Part shown: positions 1 to 5,673 of the stretch, piece by piece
How positions within the stretch are numbered: position 1 is the first letter of the stretch
Layout: each line of letters starts with the position of its first letter
Assembly (NCBI GenBank): GCA_028870815.1
Contig: JAGWOU010000150.1
Location: 1 to 5,673, forward strand
DNA: 5,673 nt
Source: Rhodospirillales bacterium
GTDB taxonomy: Bacteria; Pseudomonadota; Alphaproteobacteria; Acetobacterales; Acetobacteraceae
Direction: 5' to 3'
Notes under the pieces: model-generated
What the model was told of the DNA's origin: nothing
The model's input: only the letters and a program-made list of their open reading frames with translations
Database searches by the model: none
Program-made: the position numbers and the translations under genes

Positions 1-2380
1 AATGGATGCCGGCTTCCTCGATATGCTCCATCACGCCCGCCACATACACGTCCGTGCCGTCGCAGATGCAGTCCACATCCACTTCGGAGGCTTCGTTGAG
101 GTAGCGATCGATCAGCACCGGGTTGTCGCCGGAGACGCGCACGGCCTCGCGCATATAGCGCTCCAGCCCGGTGCGGTCGTACACAATCTCCATGGCTCTT
201 CCGCCCAGCACGTAAGAGGGGCGGATGATCACGGGGTAGCCGATGCGCTCGGCAATGGCCTCCGCCTGCTCGGTGGAGCGGGCGATGCCGTTATCCGGCT
301 GGCGCAGGCCGAGCTTCTTCAGCAATTCCTGGAAGCGTTCGCGGTCTTCCGCCAGGTCGATCGCGTCCGCCGAGGTGCCGAGAATGGGAATGCCCGCGGC
401 TTCCAGGGAAAGGGAGAGCTTCAGCGGCGTCTGCCCGCCATATTGCACGATGCAGCCCAGCAGCGTGCCTTTCTCCTGCTCCTTGCGCAGCAGCGAGATC
501 ACGTCCTCCGCGAAGAGCGGCTCGAAATACAGCCGGTCCGATGTGTCGTAATCGGTTGAGACGGTTTCCGGGTTGCAGTTGACCATGATGGTCTCGTAAC
601 CCGCCTCGCGCAGCGCATAGGCGGCATGGACGCAGCAATAATCGAACTCGATGCCCTGGCCGATACGGTTCGGCCCGCCGCCAAGAATGACCACCTTTTT
701 GCGCTCGGTCACTTCGGCCTCGTCCATCGGCGCGCCGTAAGAGCCCTCATAGGTGGAATACATATAAGAGGTCGCGGAGGCGAATTCGCCAGCGCAAGTG
801 TCGATGCGCTTATAGGCGGGCTTCACGTTCAGCTTCAGCCGGGCGGTTGTCACCGCGCTTTCCTTCTGGCCGGAGAGCTGGGCCAAGCGCTTATCGGCAA
901 AGCCCATCGCCTTCAGGCGGCGGAAGCCAAAGGCATCGCGCGGCAGGCCATGCGCCTTCACCTCGGTCTCGGCGGCGATGATGCCTTGCATCTGCTCCAG
1001 GAACCACGGGTCGAACTTGGTGGCGGAATGAACCTCCTCCATCGAAATGCCGGCGCGCAATGCCTGGGCGGCCACCAGCAGACGGTCCGGGCGCGGGGTA
1101 GAGAGCGCGGCGCGGAACGCATCCGGCCCGCCATCGCCAGGGGCGGGCATGTCATCGAGACCGGAAAGCCCGGTTTCCAGGCTGCGCAGGCCCTTCTGCA
1201 AGGCCTCCTGGAAATTGCGGCCAATCGCCATCGCCTCACCAACGGACTTCATGGAAGTGGAGAGCAGCGCCGGCGTGCCGGGGAATTTCTCGAAGGTGAA
1301 ACGCGGGATCTTGATAACGACGTAATCGATCACTGGCTCGAAGCTTGCAGGCGTGGCCTTGGTGATGTCGTTCTGCAGCTCATCCAGCGTGTAGCCCACG
1401 GCCAGCTTCGCCGCCACCTTGGCGATGGGAAAGCCAGTGGCCTTGGAGGCCAGAGCCGAGGAGCGCGAGACGCGCGGGTTCATCTCGATGACCACCATGC
1501 GGCCATCTTCCGGGTTGATGCCGAACTGCACGTTGGAGCCGCCGGTCTCCACGCCAATGCGGCGCAGACAGGCGATGCTGGCATCGCGCATGATTTGATA
1601 TTCTTTATCCGTCAGCGTCAGCGCCGGGGCAACCGTGACGGAATCGCCAGTATGCACGCCCATCGGATCGATATTCTCGATGGAGCAGATGATGATGCAG
1701 TTATCCGCCTTGTCGCGGACAACCTCCATCTCATATTCCTTCCAGCCGAGCACGGATTCTTCCACCAGCACCTCGTTGGTTGGCGAAGCATCAATGCCGC
1801 CCAGGCAGATGTCGAAGAATTCCTCGCGGTTATAAGCAATGCCGCCGCCCGTGCCGCCAAGGGTGAAGCTGGGGCGGATAACCGCGGGCAGGCCCACAAT
1901 TTCCAGTGCCGCCGCGGCTTCCTCGCGGTTATGCGCAATGGCGGATTTGGGGCCATACACGCCGATCTCAGCCATCGCGTCGCGGAATTTCAAACGGTCC
2001 TCGGCGCGGTCGATCACCTCGGCATTGGCACCGATCAGCTCCACGCCAAGCTTTTCCAGAACACCGGATTTGGCGAGGCTCATCGCCGTGTTCAGCGCGG
2101 TCTGCCCGCCCATGGTCGGCAGCAGTGCGTCCGGCTTTTCCTTGATGATGATCTTCTCGACCATCTCGGGCGTGATCGGTTCGATATAAGTGGCATCCGC
2201 CAGCGACGGATCGGTCATGATCGTCGCCGGGTTGGAGTTCACCAGAATGACGCGGTAGCCCTCCTCGCGCAGAGCCTTGCAGGCCTGCGCGCCGGAATAG
2301 TCAAACTCGCAGGCCTGGCCGATGACAATCGGCCCGGCGCCGATGATCATGATGGATTTGATGTCTGTGCGTTTGGGCAT
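1..2380 (-). CDS. carB: Carbamoyl-phosphate synthase large subunit, 3' end beyond window
   Basis: CarB makes carbamoyl phosphate from bicarbonate, ammonia delivered by CarA, and two ATP; the product feeds arginine and pyrimidine synthesis in the cytoplasm. The ATG at 2378-2380 opens MPKRTDIKSIMIIGAGP, and 793 codons are visible of the roughly 1,080 usual for the family. The first ATP-grasp half keeps E. coli numbering exactly: R129, R169, glycine loop GGTGGG (175-180), E215, H243, Q285, E299 and N301 in VIEMNPR. The second half begins near residue 560 (VVILGGGPNRIGQG) with an offset of +5: R720 and E766 match E. coli R715 and E761. The window ends at H793, equivalent to E. coli H788, so the end of the second ATP-grasp domain and the C-terminal allosteric MGS-like domain are not seen. 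An AGGA ribosome-binding site (2388-2391) sits 7 nt before the start. No frameshift or internal stop. It lies 85 bp downstream of carA and is probably co-transcribed with it. Confidence 0.98.
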   Translation of the reverse strand, partial: MPKRTDIKSIMIIGAGPIVIGQACEFDYSGAQACKALREEGYRVILVNSNPATIMTDPSLADATYIEPITPEMVEKIIIKEKPDALLPTMGGQTALNTAMSLAKSGVLEKLGVELIGANAEVIDRAEDRLKFRDAMAEIGVYGPKSAIAHNREEAAAALEIVGLPAVIRPSFTLGGTGGGIAYNREEFFDICLGGIDASPTNEVLVEESVLGWKEYEMEVVRDKADNCIIICSIENIDPMGVHTGDSVTVAPALTLTDKEYQIMRDASIACLRRIGVETGGSNVQFGINPEDGRMVVIEMNPRVSRSSALASKATGFPIAKVAAKLAVGYTLDELQNDITKATPASFEPVIDYVVIKIPRFTFEKFPGTPALLSTSMKSVGEAMAIGRNFQEALQKGLRSLETGLSGLDDMPAPGDGGPDAFRAALSTPRPDRLLVAAQALRAGISMEEVHSATKFDPWFLEQMQGIIAAETEVKAHGLPRDAFGFRRLKAMGFADKRLAQLSGQKESAVTTARLKLNVKPAYKRIDTCAGEFASATSYMYSTYEGSYGAPMDEAEVTERKKVVILGGGPNRIGQGIEFDYCCVHAAYALREAGYETIMVNCNPETVSTDYDTSDRLYFEPLFAEDVISLLRKEQEKGTLLGCIVQYGGQTPLKLSLSLEAAGIPILGTSADAIDLAEDRERFQELLKKLGLRQPDNGIARSTEQAEAIAERIGYPVIIRPSYVLGGRAMEIVYDRTGLERYMREAVRVSGDNPVLIDRYLNEASEVDVDCICDGTDVYVAGVMEHIEEAGIH

Positions 2381-2387
2381 GGTGATG

Positions 2388-2391
2388 TCCT
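2388..2391 (-). promoter_or_regulatory. Ribosome-binding site of carB
   Basis: On the minus strand AGGA stands 7 nt before the carB ATG (2380-2378), within the context TTTCAGGACATCACCATG. It supports this start, which also matches the length and sequence of the normal CarB N-terminus. Confidence 0.7.
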
Positions 2392-2402
2392 GAAATTGTT
2401 TC

Positions 2403-2419
2403 GCGGGGCGTTGCCCCGC
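2403..2419 (-). repeat. Hairpin 1 in the carA-carB gap
   Basis: A perfect inverted repeat has 7-bp arms GCGGGGC / GCCCCGC around a 3-nt loop. In the carAB transcript it would form a very stable stem about 22 nt before the carB start, just upstream of its ribosome-binding site. No U-run follows (the next bases are GAAACAATTTC), so it does not look like an intrinsic terminator. Possible roles are protection or processing of the mRNA between the two cistrons, or it may simply be a copy of a dispersed palindromic repeat. Confidence 0.65.
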
Positions 2420-2427
2420 ACAAACCA

Positions 2428-2441
2428 GGGCCTTTAGGCCC
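2428..2441 (-). repeat. Hairpin 2 in the carA-carB gap
   Basis: A perfect inverted repeat has 6-bp arms GGGCCT / AGGCCC around 2 bases; an RNA hairpin would open the innermost pair or pairs to form its loop. It lies 8 bp from hairpin 1, and together they fill much of the 85-bp carA-carB spacer. A weaker 4-bp stem (GGGC/GCCC, 2461-2472) covers the carA stop codon. No T-rich tail follows on either strand, so a terminator is unlikely. Confidence 0.55.
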
Positions 2442-2465
2442 CGGACCCAAATGAAAGAGTGGGCC

Positions 2466-3794
2466 TTAGCCCATCAACTCAACAAATCGCTTGAACAGAT
2501 AGGCGCTGTCGCTCGGCCCCGGCGATGCTTCCGGGTGGTACTGCACGGAAAACACTTTCTTCGCTTTGGCCTGGATGCCTTCATTCGAGCCGTCGAACAG
2601 CGACACATGCGTCACCTCCACGCCTTCGGGCAGGGATTTTTCATCCACTGCAAAGCCATGGTTTTGCGAGGTGATCTCCACCTTGCCGGTGGTCAAATCC
2701 TTCACCGGCTGGTTGGCGCCGCGATGCCCGCGCTCCAGCTTGTAGGTCTTGCCGCCCAGGGCGGTCGCCAAAAGCTGGTGGCCGAGGCAGATGCCGAAAA
2801 TCGGCACGCCCGCCTGCATGATGCCCTGGATGGCCGGCACGGCATATTTCGCCGTCGCCGCCGGGTCGCCGGGGCCGTTGGAGAGGAACACGCCATCCGG
2901 CATCAGCCCCAGAATTTGCTGGGCCGTATAGGTGGCGGGCACCACCGTCACCTGGCAGCCGGCGGAAGCCAGCGAGCGCAGGATATTGCGCTTGGCCCCG
3001 TAATCGATGGCGACCACACGCTTGCCGCCATTGGTTTCGGCAAAGCCGTTTTCCCAGCTCCAGGTGCCGTCTGCCCATTTATAGGCCTGGGTGCAGGAGA
3101 CTTCCTTGGCCAGATCCAGCCCTTCCAGCCCGGCCCAGTCCGCCGCCTGCTTGGCCAGCGCCTTCAAATCGAACTTGCCGTCCTCGGGGAAGCACAGCAC
3201 CGCATTCGGCGCGCCAAGGTCGCGGATGCGCAGGGTCAGGGCCCGTGTGTCCACCCCGGCGATGCCCGGAATGTTCATCGTCTTCAGCCAGCCGCCGAGG
3301 TTGTTCGTGGCCCGATAGTTGGAGGGGGCGGTGAAATCCTCCTTCGTCACCAGCCCGCGCGCGAAAATCTGCGGGGCCTCCATGTCTTCCTTGTTCGTGC
3401 CCACATTGCCGATATGCGGAAAGGTAAAGGTGACGATTTGCCCGGCGAAGGAGGGGTCCGTCAGCGTTTCCTGATACCCGGTCATGCCGGTGGAGAAGCA
3501 CAGCTCGGACGGCTTGGTGGTGCCGAAGGCGCCAAAGCCCCGGCCCCAGAACACACTGCCATCCCCCAGCACCAGGGCGGCGGTGGCGCCAGGCGGCACT
3601 TCCGTGCTTTCCGGTGCACCTGAAAAATCTTCCCAGGCGAGGCCGGTTGCGGCCATAATCGCGGGCCAATGGCGCGGCGGGATAGACCCAGCGCTGCGCC
3701 ATTTGCGGACGGCTTCGGGAGAGACGCCGGTGAGGGTGGCGGCAGCCTCATTGCCGCCCAGGCGGCGCAAGATTTCTTCTATTGGCGTGTGCAT
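2466..3794 (-). CDS. carA: Carbamoyl-phosphate synthase small (glutaminase) subunit with N-terminal HTH domain
   Basis: CarA hydrolyses glutamine and passes ammonia to CarB. The 442-residue protein is about 60 longer than E. coli CarA (382). The usual CarA start corresponds to about residue 71 (TAALVLGDGSVFWGRGFGA). The N-terminal CPSase domain follows (STGMTGYQETLTDPSF, 101-116), then the class I glutaminase domain from about 259: LSNGPGDP (304-311), nucleophile C336 in GICLGHQ, QNHGFAVD (377-384), and H420 and E422 in YHPEASPGP. Residues 1-58 are extra and read as a helix-turn-helix unit: helix from IEEILRRLG, NEAAATLTG, turn, VSPEAVRKW as likely recognition helix, then IPPRHWPAIMAATG. The ATG at 3794 is the first possible start, with an in-frame TAA four codons upstream and AAGAAG 5 nt before it. 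A GTG at residue 66 could give a standard-length CarA, but has no evident ribosome-binding site. First gene of the carAB unit, divergent from yqeY-dnaG. Confidence 0.97.
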   Translation of the reverse strand: MHTPIEEILRRLGGNEAAATLTGVSPEAVRKWRSAGSIPPRHWPAIMAATGLAWEDFSGAPESTEVPPGATAALVLGDGSVFWGRGFGAFGTTKPSELCFSTGMTGYQETLTDPSFAGQIVTFTFPHIGNVGTNKEDMEAPQIFARGLVTKEDFTAPSNYRATNNLGGWLKTMNIPGIAGVDTRALTLRIRDLGAPNAVLCFPEDGKFDLKALAKQAADWAGLEGLDLAKEVSCTQAYKWADGTWSWENGFAETNGGKRVVAIDYGAKRNILRSLASAGCQVTVVPATYTAQQILGLMPDGVFLSNGPGDPAATAKYAVPAIQGIMQAGVPIFGICLGHQLLATALGGKTYKLERGHRGANQPVKDLTTGKVEITSQNHGFAVDEKSLPEGVEVTHVSLFDGSNEGIQAKAKKVFSVQYHPEASPGPSDSAYLFKRFVELMG

Positions 3795-3799
3795 GGTAT

Positions 3800-3805
3800 C
3801 TTCTT
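3800..3805 (-). promoter_or_regulatory. Weak ribosome-binding site of carA
   Basis: On the minus strand AAGAAG lies 5 nt before the carA ATG and resembles AAGGAG with one mismatch. It is the main support for starting CarA at the long, HTH-containing form. The preceding TAA (3808-3806 region, in frame) closes the frame upstream, so no longer form is possible. Confidence 0.45.
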
Positions 3806-3806
3806 A

Positions 3807-3823
3807 GCGGAATTTTATTCCAG
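3807..3823. promoter_or_regulatory. Palindromic site B, putative operator near the carA start
   Basis: The sequence GCGGAATTTTATTCCAG holds a perfect 5-bp inverted repeat GGAAT-TTT-ATTCC (3809-3821, centre 3815). It matches site A at 13 of 17 positions, with the shared core CGGAAwTTTwTTCC. It lies 13-29 bp upstream of the carA ATG and covers the expected -35 position of the plus-strand promoter with its -10 at 3836-3841. The palindrome and its similarity to site A are seen directly; a role as an operator is inferred. Confidence 0.5.
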
Positions 3824-3835
3824 CCTCAACGATAC

Positions 3836-3841
3836 TATAAT
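3836..3841 (+). promoter_or_regulatory. Likely -10 element of the yqeY-dnaG promoter
   Basis: This is a perfect TATAAT, 36 bp upstream of the yqeY GTG. The expected transcription start is about 3847-3849, at the left edge of palindromic site A. At a 17-bp spacing the -35 position (3813-3818) reads TTTTAT, a poor match to TTGACA that sits inside site B. The promoter may therefore be weak or need an activator. Assigned from consensus only. Confidence 0.55.
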
Positions 3842-3842
3842 A
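3837..3842 (-). promoter_or_regulatory. Possible -10 element of the carA promoter
   Basis: The minus strand reads TATTAT here (5 of 6 match to TATAAT), overlapping the plus-strand TATAAT by five bases. It would start carA transcription near 3829-3830, giving a leader of about 35 nt. The -35 position at 17-bp spacing (3860-3865) reads ATCCGG, a poor match, and overlaps site A. An alternative pair for carA is TTGAGG (3829-3824) with TAAGAA (3806-3801), which would give a leaderless transcript. Confidence 0.35.
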
Positions 3843-3846
3843 GGCA

Positions 3847-3863
3847 CCGGAAATTTTTTCCGG
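3847..3863. promoter_or_regulatory. Palindromic site A, putative operator upstream of yqeY
   Basis: A perfect inverted repeat CCGGAAA-TTT-TTTCCGG has 7-bp arms and its centre at 3855, exactly 40 bp from the centre of site B. It starts at the predicted yqeY transcription start and ends 14 bp before the GTG, just ahead of the ribosome-binding site. On DNA it could be an operator that blocks the plus promoter and covers the -35 region of the minus one. In RNA it could form a 5'-end stem-loop. It is not a terminator for either unit, since both transcribe away from this region. Confidence 0.55.
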
Positions 3864-3866
3864 ATT

Positions 3867-3870
3867 GGAG
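3867..3870 (+). promoter_or_regulatory. Ribosome-binding site that sets the yqeY GTG start
   Basis: GGAG stands 7 nt before the GTG at 3878, an ideal spacing. It decides for the GTG over the upstream in-frame ATG at 3782, which lies inside carA and ahead of the predicted promoter. Confidence 0.75.
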
Positions 3871-3877
3871 AAGCGAA

Positions 3878-4336
3878 GTGAGCCTACGTGAGAAACTGAC
3901 CGCCGCCGTGAAGGAATCGATGCTGGCCCGCAATGCGGAGCGCACCTCGGCCCTGCGCATGATCCAGGCCAAGCTGAAGGACACGGATATCGCAGCCCGC
4001 CCGAAAGGCGTGGAGCAGGTTCCCGATGACGAAATTCTGGCCATGCTACGCTCCATGATCAAATCCCGCCGCGATTCCGTGGCGCTCTACCGCCAGGGCG
4101 GGCGTGAGGATCTGGCGGGCAAGGAGGAGCACGAGATTGCCGTGATCTCTGAATTCCTGCCGCAAACGCTGGAAGGCGAGGCGCTGGACGCCGCGATTAA
4201 AGAGGCCGTTGCCGCCACTGGGGCCACCAGTGCCAAGGACATGGGCAAGGTTGTGGGCGCGTTGAAGGCCAAGCATGGCGCGGCTTTGGATATGGGCATG
4301 GCCTCCGCCGCCGTAAAAGCCGCCCTAGCAGGGTAA
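3878..4336 (+). CDS. GatB/YqeY family protein
   Basis: This 152-residue protein belongs to the YqeY family, whose usual length is about 150. The family resembles the C-terminal helical and tail domains of GatB, the tRNA-binding subunit of the Asp/Glu-tRNA amidotransferase, but its own biochemical role is not settled. Seen here: the typical N-terminus SLREKLTAAVKESMLARN, the helix ERTSALRMIQAKLKD (21-35), the conserved block IAVISEFLPQ (87-96) that ends the first helical domain, and the C-terminal tail-like domain with DMGKVVGALKAKHG (121-134) and ASAAVKAAL (142-150). It is all-helical and soluble, with no signal peptide or membrane segment. The GTG start is chosen from GGAG 7 nt upstream and the family N-terminus. 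It lies 83 bp from carA, divergently, and ends directly against dnaG. In alphaproteobacterial genomes it takes the place that rpsU has ahead of dnaG in E. coli. Confidence 0.95.
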   Translation: MSLREKLTAAVKESMLARNAERTSALRMIQAKLKDTDIAARPKGVEQVPDDEILAMLRSMIKSRRDSVALYRQGGREDLAGKEEHEIAVISEFLPQTLEGEALDAAIKEAVAATGATSAKDMGKVVGALKAKHGAALDMGMASAAVKAALAG

Positions 4337-5673
4337 ATGGCGCTACCGGCCAATTTTCTGGAGGAGCTTCGGGCCCGGCTGCCGATCGCCACGGTGATCG
4401 GCAAAACGGTCAAGCTCAGCCGCTCCGGCCGGGAGCGCAAGGGCTGCTGCCCCTTCCATGGGGAAAAAACCCCGTCCTTCTATGTATATGACGACCATTA
4501 CCATTGCTTTGGCTGCGGCGAGCATGGGGACATCATCACCTTTGTGATGAAATCCACCGGCGCGGGGTTCATGGAGGCGGTGGAAGATTTGGCCAGCCAG
4601 GCGGGGCTGGAAGTGCCCAAGCCCACGCCCCAGGCCGCCGAGGCTGAGGCGCGGCGCGCCACGCTTGCCGAGGTGCTGGAGGAGGCCTGCAAGGAGTATC
4701 AGCTCTGGCTTTGGGGCCAGGAAGGCAGGCCGGCGCTGGATTATCTGCGCGGGCGCGGGCTGACGGACGACACCATCCGGCGGTTTCAGCTTGGCTGGTC
4801 TGGCGCGGGGCGCGGGGCGCTGGCGGCGGCACTGCGGGGGCGGAACATAAAGCCGGACCAACTGATTGAGGCCGGGCTGATGAAGCCGGGCGAGCGCGGG
4901 CCGGTGGATATGTTCTTCGGCCGGGTGATGTTTCCCATCCGCGACCGGCGGGGCGGGCTGATCTCGTTCGGCGGGCGGATTATGGGCGATGGCCAGCCGA
5001 AATATGTGAACGGGCCGGAAACGGCTTTATTTTCCAAGCGCCGCTCGCTTTACGGGCTGAACCTGGCGCGGGATGCCGTGCGCAAGGGGGCCGCGATGAT
5101 CATCGTCGAGGGCTATATGGATGTTATCGCCCTGTCCCAGGCCGGGTTCACGGGGGCGGTGGCGCCGCTCGGCACCGCGCTGACCGAGGAACATCTGGAC
5201 GAAATCTGGAAGCTCTCGCCCGAGCCAGTGGTGTGTTTCGATGGCGACGCGGCGGGCCAGCGCGCGGCGCTGAAAACGGTTGAACTGGCGCTGACCCAGC
5301 TTTCTCCTGATAAATCATTGAAATTGCTGCGCCTTCCAGCCAAGGATGACCCAGACAGCTTGATCAAGCGGGGCGGCAAACAAGCCTTTGAGGCGGAACT
5401 GGCCAAGGCCCAGCCGCTTTCGGCGGTGCTGTTCGGCATGTTGAAGGCGGGGCAGGACACCACCACACCGGAAGGACGGGCGCGGCTGCGGCAACGCCTA
5501 TTGGGGGCGGCGAACACAATCCCAGACAAGATGCTGGCGGGGGAATACCGCACGGCGTTGATGGATGCGTTTTTCGCCAACCGGCAGCATCCGGCGCGGC
5601 AGGCGTTTCAACCCGGCGGTGCGGGGCGTTTTAAGCCAGCACCGCCGCCCGTGCCCATTCCGCCAAGGTTTTC
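4337..5673 (+). CDS. dnaG: DNA primase, 3' end beyond window
   Basis: DnaG synthesises short RNA primers at the replication fork together with the DnaB helicase. 445 full codons are visible of roughly 580-650 usual. The N-terminal zinc-binding domain has C38-x2-H41 and C57-x2-C60 (CPFH and CFGC). The RNA polymerase domain follows with VMFPIRDRRGGLISFGGR (near 200) and PKYVNGPET. The Toprim core is intact: general base E258 in VEGYMD, PLGTALTEEHL, D302 and D304 in FDGDAAGQ, and DDPDS (337-341), matching E. coli E265, D309 and D311 with an offset of 7. After about residue 420 the chain turns into a Gly/Pro-rich linker (PAPPPVPIPP); the DnaB-binding C-terminal domain lies outside the window. The ATG directly follows the yqeY stop (TAAATG) with only a CAGGG ahead of it, which suggests translational coupling. 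By synteny rpoD may follow. Confidence 0.98.
   Translation, partial: MALPANFLEELRARLPIATVIGKTVKLSRSGRERKGCCPFHGEKTPSFYVYDDHYHCFGCGEHGDIITFVMKSTGAGFMEAVEDLASQAGLEVPKPTPQAAEAEARRATLAEVLEEACKEYQLWLWGQEGRPALDYLRGRGLTDDTIRRFQLGWSGAGRGALAAALRGRNIKPDQLIEAGLMKPGERGPVDMFFGRVMFPIRDRRGGLISFGGRIMGDGQPKYVNGPETALFSKRRSLYGLNLARDAVRKGAAMIIVEGYMDVIALSQAGFTGAVAPLGTALTEEHLDEIWKLSPEPVVCFDGDAAGQRAALKTVELALTQLSPDKSLKLLRLPAKDDPDSLIKRGGKQAFEAELAKAQPLSAVLFGMLKAGQDTTTPEGRARLRQRLLGAANTIPDKMLAGEYRTALMDAFFANRQHPARQAFQPGGAGRFKPAPPPVPIPPRF

Noticed and set aside
2..559. Plus-strand open frame at the left edge
   Set aside because: Antisense to the second ATP-grasp half of carB; the composition is the same His/Ala/Gly-rich shadow pattern.
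626..2437. 603-codon open frame on the plus strand
   Set aside because: It lies antisense to carB, which is conserved residue by residue with catalytic positions in the other strand. Its His/Gly/Ala/Arg-rich product resembles no family and is a product of GC-rich codon bias.
2403..2441. Intrinsic terminator between carA and carB
   Set aside because: The stems are strong, but no T-run follows on either strand, and carB has no evident promoter of its own in the gap, so read-through from carA is expected.
2451..3623. 390-codon open frame on the plus strand
   Set aside because: Antisense to carA, with low-complexity composition and no recognisable domain; carA in the minus strand explains the conservation.
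3782..3877. Upstream ATG that would lengthen YqeY by 32 residues
   Set aside because: The extra stretch overlaps the carA 5' end, precedes the likely promoter and has no family similarity; the GTG at 3878 has GGAG at ideal spacing and opens with the family N-terminus.
4343..4861. 172-codon open frame on the minus strand
   Set aside because: Antisense to the zinc-binding and early polymerase domains of dnaG; no recognisable protein.
5113..5580. 155-codon open frame on the minus strand
   Set aside because: Antisense to the Toprim region of dnaG; Ser/Ala-rich shadow translation.
1..5673. Mobile element, CRISPR array, tRNA/rRNA gene or phage defence system
   Set aside because: I saw no transposase, terminal repeats, repeat-spacer pattern or RNA-gene signature; nearly the whole window is filled by four conserved housekeeping genes.

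Overview
This window is a compact, high-GC bacterial housekeeping locus. Two gene pairs are transcribed divergently from one short intergenic region of about 83 bp. On the minus strand are carA (complete) and carB (its 3' end lies outside the left edge), the two subunits of carbamoyl-phosphate synthetase. On the plus strand are a GatB/YqeY-family gene (complete) and dnaG, the replication primase (cut off by the right edge). The four genes are full-length where visible, without frameshifts, and keep their catalytic residues. A yqeY-dnaG unit, usually followed by rpoD and placed back to back with carAB, is typical of Alphaproteobacteria. The GC-rich codon use and the CarA architecture make me favour Rhodospirillales, perhaps Acetobacteraceae, but that finer placement is inference.

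Layout: carB runs from 2380 leftwards through the window edge (793 codons visible, ending at the residue equivalent to E. coli His788). A gap of 85 bp (2381-2465) with two perfect GC-rich hairpins separates it from carA (3794 to 2466). The control region at 3795-3877 follows, then yqeY from a GTG at 3878 to 4336. dnaG starts on the very next base (TAA-ATG junction) and runs to the end of the window. No RNA gene, mobile element or CRISPR array is visible.

Two points stand out. First, CarA carries an N-terminal extension of about 70 residues that reads as a helix-turn-helix domain of the Cro/YdaS-like type, fused to an otherwise complete glutaminase subunit. Second, the control region holds two near-identical 17-bp palindromic sites (13 of 17 bases the same, centres exactly 40 bp apart at 3815 and 3855). 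They lie on either side of an overlapping pair of -10-like elements facing opposite ways. Together they suggest that CarA, or another regulator, acts on the divergent promoters. This would make CarA an enzyme subunit that controls its own synthesis and perhaps that of the primase operon. The domain and the sites are seen in the sequence; the link between them is a hypothesis.

Functionally, CarAB makes carbamoyl phosphate from glutamine, bicarbonate and two ATP for arginine and pyrimidine synthesis. DnaG makes RNA primers for replication. YqeY is a small conserved protein related to the tail domain of the tRNA amidotransferase subunit GatB.
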